Shown here: positions 1 through 5,183 of the stretch, one piece after another
How positions within the stretch are numbered: position 1 is the stretch's first letter
Layout of the letters: the number at the start of each line of letters is the position of its first letter
Virus record (IMG/VR): IMGVR_UViG_3300008629_000007
Location: 1-52,010 of that record
Length of the DNA: 52,010 bases
Source: a virus
Direction: 5' to 3' (one strand)
Program-made: the position numbers and the translations under genes
Notes under the pieces: generated by a model
Seen by the model: the letters and a program-made list of their open reading frames with translations, nothing else
Told to the model about the DNA's origin: nothing
Database searches by the model: none

Positions 1-546
1 AGGGCGATCCAACAGACAGGAGACAGCAGGGCAGCGTTTACTGTGCACAACGAAGGCAACGAGATTTTCCGCAGTCTTTTTGATGAGATAACAGTGCCTG
101 GCAACAACCAGCGTCACCTTATTTTGGACAAAACCATGTCCGACCTTGGTGATTTTGATTTAATCGATACGCTTAAAGACAGAGGCTATGAGGTTTTTGG
201 CGTGGGCGCACATGTGCCTTTGGAAGAAATGATAAACCGAGCCACTTCAAGAGCGCTTGGCGGTGGTCGTGATCTTCCAGCCAATATTCTGCTGGAAAAG
301 GGCTTTGACTTTGCAAACAACTTTGACACATTGATCGGCAAGATAGACAATTTTGTGTTGCTCGACAACATGGAACAACCCTTTAAGATCGGAGCCAGAT
401 CATCTGGAGAAGATGTGCTCAATGTTTTTGACACAGATGTTTTGGATGAACTATTGTTACAAGGAAAAATTAATACAAATATCATAGACACAAAAACCCA
501 ACTGCACGAAGCCTTGGAGTTGGCTAATCAATTGGGAGTTGAATAA
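1..546 (+). CDS. Zeta-toxin-like kinase domain protein, C-terminal part
   Basis: The frame is open from the first base, so the gene begins outside the window; an internal GTG at 43 is probably not the start. The visible 181 residues resemble the C-terminal half of zeta-toxin/P-loop kinase domains: a strand with HLILDKTMSD, then LKDRGYEVFGVGAHVPLEE, an Arg-rich RATSRALGGGRDLP segment and a final helical part. Zeta-type kinases phosphorylate UDP-sugars or other small substrates. In marine phages such domains often sit at the end of very large proteins, which is likely but not visible here. The P-loop would lie upstream, so activity cannot be judged. The gene ends in a 21-bp tandem repeat that also provides the ribosome-binding site of the next gene. 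Confidence 0.6.
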   Translation, partial: RAIQQTGDSRAAFTVHNEGNEIFRSLFDEITVPGNNQRHLILDKTMSDLGDFDLIDTLKDRGYEVFGVGAHVPLEEMINRATSRALGGGRDLPANILLEKGFDFANNFDTLIGKIDNFVLLDNMEQPFKIGARSSGEDVLNVFDTDVLDELLLQGKINTNIIDTKTQLHEALELANQLGVE

Positions 547-567
547 ATACAATTGGGAGTTGAATAA
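530..567 (+). repeat. 21-bp tandem duplication at a gene junction
   Basis: A 17-base sequence, AATTGGGAGTTGAATAA, occurs at 530-546 and again at 551-567, a period of 21 bp. The first copy encodes the last residues and stop of the upstream gene. The second copy supplies GGGAG seven bases before the ATG at 567. A short tandem duplication therefore seems to have created or duplicated a translation-start signal. Its location close to a recombinase gene also allows a role as a recombination site, but nothing else supports that. Confidence 0.85.
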
Positions 568-743
568 TGGCAGAACCAAAAAATAATAACAGCGCAAAAG
601 GTGAAAACTGGGATTTGTTTTTCTCAGCCGAGAGCAAGGAATTGCCCTTTAACGAAGAAGACATGCTCAAGGCAAGGGCGCAGAGGCAAATGGATGAAGA
701 AATGCTCGAAGGGCAGATCTTTACTATTGATATGTTCGATTGA
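567..743 (+). CDS. Small hypothetical phage protein (58 aa)
   Basis: The ATG at 567 has GGGAG seven bases upstream, supplied by the tandem duplication. The 58-aa product starts MAEPKNNNSAKGENWDLFF and ends in an acidic, Met-rich helix ([16 protein letters not shown]). No family is recognised. It follows the zeta-like gene by 20 bases and is probably co-transcribed. Its last 20 bases overlap the 3' end of the convergent recombinase gene, which fixes the boundary between the rightward genes and the leftward operon. Confidence 0.6.
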   Translation: MAEPKNNNSAKGENWDLFFSAESKELPFNEEDMLKARAQRQMDEEMLEGQIFTIDMFD

Positions 744-1407
744 GCTCTTTTTTCAGGATGTTGTTGACAGTTTCGTGAGAAACGCTGATCCCATGCTTTA
801 ATTTAATTTCCTTGGAGATGTTACGCAAGGAGACTCCTTCTTCCCTTAACATTATCATCGTGCCGATGGCACGTTGCTCTTCTGGATGGAGCTCCACTGT
901 GCCTTCCATCGTGACTGCGTAGCCAAACGGAAAGCTACCACCCAAGTAACGACCTTTGGATCTTTCGTTTTCCTTGACCAACCTGATTCTTTCACTACAG
1001 GTGTCGCGTTCAAACTGTGCAAAGGCAGAAAGCATATTATAATAAAGATTGCCTATCGCACTGTTGCCAGTCACATTGCCACCCATATCTATCAAGTGTA
1101 GTTCGTATCCACGACGGAGAAAGTAACTCCGTATTTTGGCTGCATCCTTTACATCCCTGAAAATACGATCCAGCCTAGTCGCAATTACCGAGTCGCCTTT
1201 TTCCATCAGTTTGTACATTTTCTTGCCTTCGGGTCGTTTTATTAATGGAGTGCTGGCACTGACACCTTTTTCAACAAAAACATGCTCCAGTTCGAGATCG
1301 TGGAGCTTGGCATATTGCTTTATCTTTTTCTCCTGGGCATCAAGGCTCAAGCCTTTTTGTGCCTGCTTGTCGGTACTAACCCGAACATAACCATAGGCTT
1401 TACTCAT
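724..1407 (-). CDS. Serine recombinase (resolvase/invertase family)
   Basis: This 227-aa protein has the resolvase catalytic domain: [10 protein letters not shown] near the N-terminus with the nucleophile at Ser11 and Arg9 beside it, the [10 protein letters not shown] arginine cluster near residue 77, and the [14 protein letters not shown] start of the long E-helix near residue 130. The C-terminal ~75 residues ([10 protein letters not shown]... onward) look like the first part of the Recombinase/HTH region and end in a probable helix-turn-helix. It is longer than Tn3-type resolvases and much shorter than large serine integrases. The family makes double-strand exchanges through a 5'-phosphoserine intermediate. 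It is the last gene of the leftward operon, has GGAG before its ATG and overlaps the upstream gene by 8 bases. Inversion, dimer resolution or integration cannot be told apart here. Confidence 0.9.
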   Translation of the reverse strand: MSKAYGYVRVSTDKQAQKGLSLDAQEKKIKQYAKLHDLELEHVFVEKGVSASTPLIKRPEGKKMYKLMEKGDSVIATRLDRIFRDVKDAAKIRSYFLRRGYELHLIDMGGNVTGNSAIGNLYYNMLSAFAQFERDTCSERIRLVKENERSKGRYLGGSFPFGYAVTMEGTVELHPEEQRAIGTMIMLREEGVSLRNISKEIKLKHGISVSHETVNNILKKELNRTYQ

Positions 1408-1561
1408 TTTGATCTCCTTTTAACACTAATTTAGCCGCAACAAGCCTCTTGTTTTCCTCTGGCGTATTCGACCATGAGCCAATGCTTAGAGCTGTAACCA
1501 TTTTTTTGATTGCCCCTTTAGGCAGATTGCCCACAATCTTTTTTGCTTCTTCCAAGTTCAT
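1400..1561 (-). CDS. Small hypothetical protein (53 aa)
   Basis: The product begins [20 protein letters not shown] and continues with a helical segment containing [20 protein letters not shown]. The start has the operon's characteristic GGGAGTGCGTG sequence directly before the ATG. The stop lies inside the start of the serine recombinase gene, an 8-base overlap that implies translational coupling. No family is recognised. The composition (54 codons, Lys-rich, two amphipathic helices) fits a small phage accessory or regulatory protein, but there is no direct evidence of function. Confidence 0.65.
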   Translation of the reverse strand: MNLEEAKKIVGNLPKGAIKKMVTALSIGSWSNTPEENKRLVAAKLVLKGDQNE

Positions 1562-1576
1562 CACGCACTCCCTTTG

Positions 1577-1876
1577 TTATTTAATTAATTCGGCATCTTC
1601 CAATGAATTTTTTGTCCAACTTGGATTGCCTCTTTCTTCTTCTCTGTAATCTACTAATTCATAGATTCTGTTCCATCGTTTGAGCCATTTTATTTGTTTT
1701 TCAGTTTTGGCATTTCTATCATCTAAAGAAATCAGATCATATAGTGTTTCATTTCCGCACTTATGATCTAACCCATTTTTGTCATAAAAATTGTCCAATA
1801 TATCTCCCATATACCAAAACAAACTGAATTTGTTGTTGTTTGTATAGATTGATTTTTTCATTTTATCTTTACTCAT
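1577..1876 (-). CDS. Hypothetical protein (99 aa)
   Basis: This 99-aa protein is rich in Lys, Asn, Trp and Tyr, with segments such as FSLFWYMGDILDNFYDKNG and KQIKWLKRWNRIYELVDY. No signal peptide, membrane segment or known motif is seen. Its start overlaps the end of the preceding gene by 4 bases (ATGA), a typical coupled junction in this leftward operon. It is followed by a short spacer that carries the RBS of the 53-aa gene. No function can be assigned. Confidence 0.65.
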   Translation of the reverse strand: MSKDKMKKSIYTNNNKFSLFWYMGDILDNFYDKNGLDHKCGNETLYDLISLDDRNAKTEKQIKWLKRWNRIYELVDYREEERGNPSWTKNSLEDAELIK

Positions 1877-2196
1877 TTTCTTCTCCTAGTTAAAAAGATG
1901 GCATCTTCCAAAACGGAAAAATGAGTTCCAAACTGATGATCTTCTTTTCCTTTTAAAACATCCTCACTTATGTCAAACCGAATATCATTATCCCATTCCA
2001 CAAATTCGTCATGGAGTGTGTCTAATTTGACATAAATAGCATTAGCCTCTTTATCCGTTATGACAGTTCCTTTTAGGTTTGATACATCGGTTTCAAAAAC
2101 AGGTGAAGAACACATCGCCCATGTCCCATTTCTGAACTGTATTCTGTCGCCATCTTTTAGTTTTTTTATTTCAATTAAATCTTCCGTGTTCATCAC
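1873..2196 (-). CDS. Hypothetical protein (107 aa)
   Basis: The 107-aa product starts with two Met codons. Its N-terminal IKKLKDGDRIQFRNGTWAM looks like a small beta-barrel (SH3-like 'conditions and expression' segment), followed by TVITDKEANAIYVKLDTLHD. It could be a small OB/SH3-type regulatory domain, which is inference only. It ends in a basic TRRRK tail and overlaps the following gene by 4 bases. Its own RBS is the GGGGGTGCGTG that also codes the end of the upstream gene. Confidence 0.65.
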   Translation of the reverse strand: MMNTEDLIEIKKLKDGDRIQFRNGTWAMCSSPVFETDVSNLKGTVITDKEANAIYVKLDTLHDEFVEWDNDIRFDISEDVLKGKEDHQFGTHFSVLEDAIFLTRRRK

Positions 2197-2420
2197 GCAC
2201 CCCCTTCTAAAGTTTCTTTAAAATACCAGCCTTTGCCTTTCGACCAGCTACCGATGTGTCCACTGTCGTTATAGTAAAGATGTACTATCGTGTTTGTATT
2301 TTCTTCATAATCAAAACTGTTGTGCTTTCTATAACCCATGGTTTCTTCATTATTTAATCCGAACAAAACATCTTCAAACTCAGCTTTTTTTATTTTTCCA
2401 AGATTTGTTGCTTCCATCAC
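2193..2420 (-). CDS. Hypothetical protein (75 aa)
   Basis: A 75-aa product beginning MMEATNLGKIKKAEFEDVLF, with a central aromatic stretch and GSWSKGKGWYFKETLEGGA at the end. The final EGGA codons double as the purine-rich RBS of the next gene, whose ATG overlaps this stop. No family is recognised. The length and position are typical of the small accessory proteins in the early operons of tailed phages. Confidence 0.6.
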   Translation of the reverse strand: MMEATNLGKIKKAEFEDVLFGLNNEETMGYRKHNSFDYEENTNTIVHLYYNDSGHIGSWSKGKGWYFKETLEGGA

Positions 2421-2983
2421 GCACCCCCTTCGTTTTTATTGTCGGACTCCTCTAAATAGTCTAATTCATCTTTAACTGCCTCTTGTACCCATTCGTAACC
2501 TATATGTCCCCAACAAGACTCTATATCGTTAGAGTATTCGCAGTCTTCTTTCTTATAAATTTGGTAGCCGTAAACTTCTCCGTTGATGTAGTTAGAGTAT
2601 TCTTCTATTTCTGCTTTTAGATTCTTTTCTGCTTGTTCTAGGTTAAGTTCGCCAAACCATTCAATAATCTCTGCATGAGATACGAATATATAACCTATCT
2701 GTCCACTATCCCATTGGCAATGAAAAGGTGTTGTACTCAGAGCAATACCGCCATGCTCATAAAGATATATGGGCAAAGACAAAATATCTTTCTCTTGGAT
2801 ATGCTCTATAAGTTCTTCTTTTGTCCAATCATTATTGTCTGAATAGTCACATCTTGAATGAAATGCTATTAGAGTTCCGAAATTATCATCTTCTCTAGGA
2901 TCAAAAGGTGAATAATCTATATGGATATTGGCAACGTAATTGTCGCTTTTAATCGTTTCTATTATTTCATTTTGATTCATCAC
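2417..2983 (-). CDS. Conserved phage/mobile-element protein of unknown function (188 aa)
   Basis: The sequence matches, from memory, a family found widely in phages and conjugative elements but not characterised. Its signature is LPIYLYEHGGIALSTTPF followed by CQWDSGQIGYIFVSHAE, then a helical region and INGEVYGYQIYK. The N-terminal IDYSPFDPREDDNFGTLIAFH is also typical. No catalytic motif is obvious. It is co-directional with its neighbours and overlaps both by 4 bases. The last codons (NKNEGGA) are the RBS of the next gene, within a 30-bp junction repeated at 2978-3007. Function unknown; an anti-host role would be a guess. Confidence 0.75.
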   Translation of the reverse strand: MMNQNEIIETIKSDNYVANIHIDYSPFDPREDDNFGTLIAFHSRCDYSDNNDWTKEELIEHIQEKDILSLPIYLYEHGGIALSTTPFHCQWDSGQIGYIFVSHAEIIEWFGELNLEQAEKNLKAEIEEYSNYINGEVYGYQIYKKEDCEYSNDIESCWGHIGYEWVQEAVKDELDYLEESDNKNEGGA

Positions 2984-3213
2984 ACACCCCCTTCGTTTTT
3001 ATTGTCGTTCCATAAGTTAGCAACTTTAAATGCCAGTTTTTCTGACATCTCAAATACTTCCATTAATATCCAGTGGGCATCCAACCACCCTTTGCAGTCT
3101 GAGCATCCATCTAAATACTCAAAATGTGCATTAAATGTTTTTAAGTCTGGATCGTAGATCTTTATGGAAACTAGCTTATCTTCTTTCGTGCTTATTACTG
3201 TTGGTTCCATCAC
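2980..3213 (-). CDS. Hypothetical protein (77 aa)
   Basis: A 77-aa protein with a central segment CSDCKGWLDAHWILMEVFEM, which has two close cysteines but no second pair, so a zinc site is not convincing. It begins MMEPTVISTKEDKLVSIKIY and ends WNDNKNEGGV. The end shares its nucleotide sequence with the junction at 2415-2444, which suggests recombination or duplication between gene cassettes. It overlaps both neighbours by 4 bases. No family is recognised. Confidence 0.6.
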   Translation of the reverse strand: MMEPTVISTKEDKLVSIKIYDPDLKTFNAHFEYLDGCSDCKGWLDAHWILMEVFEMSEKLAFKVANLWNDNKNEGGV

Positions 3214-3512
3214 ACACCCCCTTTATTAAAAACTGTTTTTTCAATTAATTTTCCATTAGCATCATAAACCTTCCAGGTTGTATGGCACTCTTCCGAGCTC
3301 GCTACTTTACGCAAGCGATCTACCCAAGGCTCCATGCCAAAGTAAAGTTCAGATTCATAAAAGCATTTCCATGTTCCAAACCAGCCTGTGTTCTCATAGA
3401 TCTTGAGAAACCAGCCGCCTTCGTCATGTGTTGACAAACCGAGAGTCGTTAAGATTCTTTCAAACTTCAGTTTGTAGTCTGGATAAAACTTATACATTCT
3501 TTTTTTCATCAT
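3210..3512 (-). CDS. Hypothetical protein (100 aa)
   Basis: I place the start at the double ATG at 3512 because AGGAGGTGC lies directly before it. The open frame extends to 3581, but that longer start would overlap the upstream gene by over 60 bases without an RBS. The product begins MMKKRMYKFYPDYKLKFERI and includes STHDEGGWFLKIYENTGWFG and WVDRLRKVASSEECHTTWKV. It ends FNKGGV, the RBS-coding tail of this operon. No family is recognised. Confidence 0.6.
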   Translation of the reverse strand: MMKKRMYKFYPDYKLKFERILTTLGLSTHDEGGWFLKIYENTGWFGTWKCFYESELYFGMEPWVDRLRKVASSEECHTTWKVYDANGKLIEKTVFNKGGV

Positions 3513-3519
3513 GCACCTC

Positions 3520-3753
3520 CTACCAATAACTACTAAATGGAATTGCGTCTTTGTCGATACCCCAATAAATACCAATACCATTTTCGTGATTACCCACTTT
3601 GATCTCGTCTAGTCTGAGATTGACCTCTCTGCCATCATTCCAAAGAATGTCAACAGTGTTGTCAGTATGCACAGCAACAACCTCACCGAAGTCTAATGAG
3701 ATGCCAGCACCATAAAAACCAGTAACTTTTTTAGTTTTTCTATTTAACATCAT
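3520..3753 (-). CDS. Hypothetical SH3-like protein (77 aa)
   Basis: The 77-aa protein has alternating strands (GAGISLDFGEVVAVHTDNTV, DILWNDGREVNLRLDEIKVG) that resemble a small SH3/Tudor-like barrel. It ends in an aromatic SSYW. It overlaps the upstream gene by 4 bases and is separated from the next ATG by only 7 bases holding the RBS. The fold is guessed from pattern only. No function is known. Confidence 0.6.
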   Translation of the reverse strand: MMLNRKTKKVTGFYGAGISLDFGEVVAVHTDNTVDILWNDGREVNLRLDEIKVGNHENGIGIYWGIDKDAIPFSSYW

Positions 3754-4049
3754 TCACCCCCATTTACATTATACATTACTTTGCATGTGTTTGTAGTGTT
3801 TTCGCAACTTGAGCATGGCAAGTAAACTGGATCTTTTTCTGCTGGTTCACCAGTCAAAGCATTTTTAAAAGTGATTTCGATTTTTCCAGTGCCTTCGCAT
3901 TTTTCGCAGACCCCAGGCTCTTTGACATACTCGTTCTCAAAAACAGTTTTTAAACCAGCTTTGAGACCTTTTGCCATTTCTTTATCTTCCTTGCCATCAG
4001 CGCCAAAGCTGACAACTTCGAGATGTTCATCAAACCAATTATTCATCAC
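3750..4049 (-). CDS. Small zinc-finger-like protein (99 aa)
   Basis: Cysteines are arranged as CEKCEGTGKIEI near residue 48 and LPCSSC near residue 79. This resembles the CxxCxGxG zinc-binding repeats of DnaJ-type proteins and of many small phage proteins. The N-terminal half is helical (NWFDEHLEVVSF, MAKGLKAGLKTVFENEY). A zinc-stabilised hairpin binding protein or nucleic acid is plausible. It starts with MM after GGGGGTGCGTG and ends NVNGGE, and overlaps both neighbours. Confidence 0.65.
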   Translation of the reverse strand: MMNNWFDEHLEVVSFGADGKEDKEMAKGLKAGLKTVFENEYVKEPGVCEKCEGTGKIEITFKNALTGEPAEKDPVYLPCSSCENTTNTCKVMYNVNGGE

Positions 4050-4525
4050 GCACCCCCTTTGTTGTAGTGTTCTTTTTCGTGTTCATAATCTGCCAATATT
4101 GAATATCTGAGAGCTTCTGTTTTCTTCATGCTCTCAGCCCTTTTAGAAGTTAGCTCTTCAAGCTCTCCCCAGCCGTAATTTTCGCACATGAAAAACTTGC
4201 CATCGTTGAGCACGATGTCACCGACACTCATTGAAGGAATGGTTCCAGAACCAGTCAATGGTGTGACTGGATTGCCATGAAGATGGTTATAGGCAAACGC
4301 TTCTTCACTGTTGGTCAAGTGAAAAGCCTCGGCTGGTGTTTCGCAATTAATAGTAGCAACACAGCTATAGTATTTGAAATACTCTGGCTTGAATTTGCTA
4401 GAGTCTCGCATCATCTCAGTCCAGAGATCCCAACCGCAAGCAGGGCTACCATCTCTTGATTCAATTCCAAAACCCTCTTCGAGCCTGGCTCTCTTGTTGT
4501 GTATTGTGTAGAAATAAATCATCAC
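4046..4525 (-). CDS. YodL-like domain protein (159 aa)
   Basis: The segment PSMSVGDIVLNDGKFFMCEN, followed by YGWGEL at about residues 99-124, matches the YodL-like domain seen in many phage and mobile-element proteins ('SMSVGDii' then an aromatic Gly turn). The N-terminal IYFYTIHNKRA and the acidic helices in the middle also fit that family. The molecular role of the domain is not known to me. It is one of the larger genes of the leftward operon, starts with MM after GGGGGTGCGTG and ends HYNKGGA. Confidence 0.7.
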   Translation of the reverse strand: MMIYFYTIHNKRARLEEGFGIESRDGSPACGWDLWTEMMRDSSKFKPEYFKYYSCVATINCETPAEAFHLTNSEEAFAYNHLHGNPVTPLTGSGTIPSMSVGDIVLNDGKFFMCENYGWGELEELTSKRAESMKKTEALRYSILADYEHEKEHYNKGGA

Positions 4526-4534
4526 GCACCCCCA

Positions 4535-4867
4535 TTAAAGTATGTCTATAATTGATCCAGCTTCCCTGGCATCTTTCGCATATTCAGCCAAAGTTTTTTC
4601 TGGCTCCCAATACATGTCCCTTTCAATGCCGAGCTCAAAAGGCAATTTAATTTCTTCAATCTCTTTCAATCTAACGGAACCAAGTTCAGGAGATCCCATT
4701 CCCAAATCACACAACCCAAACATTATTCCGCTTTTTTTGTCGTATTCAGAGATCAACCAAGTTGCTGGTCCCATCGGGTTAAACAACTTTAAATATGGTT
4801 TATCGATAATTGCGTTCCCAACACTTTTAGCCAATTTGGTTTCTATTGCTTTAGTTATTAATTTCAC
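4535..4867 (-). CDS. DUF2958 family protein
   Basis: The 110-aa product fits DUF2958: MKLITKAIETKLAKS at the start, a central AT-WLISEYD, FGLCDLGMGSPELGSVRLKE, and the hallmark LPFELGIERDMYWEP near the C-terminus. DUF2958 proteins are small and common on plasmids, conjugative elements and phages; their function is unknown. The start is a GTG at 4867 overlapping the TGA of the upstream gene, with GGGGGGTGC upstream. It is the second gene of the leftward operon. Confidence 0.85.
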   Translation of the reverse strand: MKLITKAIETKLAKSVGNAIIDKPYLKLFNPMGPATWLISEYDKKSGIMFGLCDLGMGSPELGSVRLKEIEEIKLPFELGIERDMYWEPEKTLAEYAKDAREAGSIIDIL

Positions 4868-5022
4868 AATGCACCCCCCTCTAATCTAGTTGGAAGGTAT
4901 GGCGCTATAAAGTAAGTTTCAACCCACTCGCCCTTTATCAGTTTAAAAAGCGTGGTCAGCCTTTCGCCTTCCTTCACTTCCATTCCTTCTTTGTATTCTT
5001 TCCAGCCAAAATGTTTAATCAT
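4864..5022 (-). CDS. Hypothetical protein (52 aa), first gene of leftward operon
   Basis: A short ORF encodes MIKHFGWKEYKEGMEVKEGE followed by RLTTLFKLIKGEWVETYF and a C-terminal LEGGAL that contains the RBS of the next gene. It begins 43 bases downstream of the -10 element of the leftward promoter and has AAGGACG before its ATG. The 4-base GTGA overlap with the DUF2958 gene and the conserved junction support it as real. No family is recognised. Confidence 0.65.
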   Translation of the reverse strand: MIKHFGWKEYKEGMEVKEGERLTTLFKLIKGEWVETYFIAPYLPTRLEGGAL

Positions 5023-5064
5023 TTTTTCGTCCTTTTCTTTTTAAATTTACTATCCACATTTACA

Positions 5065-5092
5065 AGTATAAACACTTTTACATTAATAGCAA
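5065..5092 (-). promoter_or_regulatory. Leftward sigma70-type promoter, copy 1
   Basis: On the minus strand TTGCTA (5092-5087) and TATACT (5070-5065) are separated by 16 bp. AAAAAGGG precedes the -35, and TGTAAATGTGGATA (5064-5051) follows the -10. The same layout recurs at 42362-42335 (minus) and 42429-42456 (plus), which makes it much more convincing than a lone match. It would drive the small-gene operon down to the recombinase. Confidence 0.8.
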
Positions 5093-5134
5093 CCCTTTTT
5101 ACACCTTTTTTACATTATTATTTATTACCCAAAA

Positions 5135-5152
5135 AACAAATACTTATTTGTT
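5135..5152. promoter_or_regulatory. Perfect 8-bp inverted repeat, possible operator
   Basis: AACAAATA (5135-5142) and TATTTGTT (5145-5152) form perfect arms around CT. The palindrome lies between the leftward promoter and the first structural gene and overlaps the -35 of the candidate rightward promoter. A dimeric repressor or activator could bind here, for example the XRE protein encoded at 44709-44915. This is inferred from position and symmetry only. Confidence 0.4.
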
Positions 5153-5175
5153 ATTTTCCAGTTTTTATATACAAT
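5148..5175 (+). promoter_or_regulatory. Candidate rightward promoter of the structural operon
   Basis: TTGTTA (5148-5153), 16 bp, then TACAAT (5170-5175). The spacing equals that of the three stronger promoters in this window. The first usable ATG (5184) lies only eight bases past the -10, so a transcript from here would have almost no leader. That agrees with the lack of a Shine-Dalgarno sequence there. Confidence 0.4.
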
Positions 5176-5183
5176 TCTTGGAT

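Noticed and set aside
601-801. A 66-aa rightward frame overlapping the 58-aa gene
   Set aside because: It has no RBS and overlaps both the 58-aa gene, which has a clear RBS, and the recombinase.
3210-3581. Longer N-terminus of the 100-aa gene
   Set aside because: The extension overlaps the upstream gene by over 60 bases and has no RBS, while AGGAGG lies just before the double ATG at 3512.
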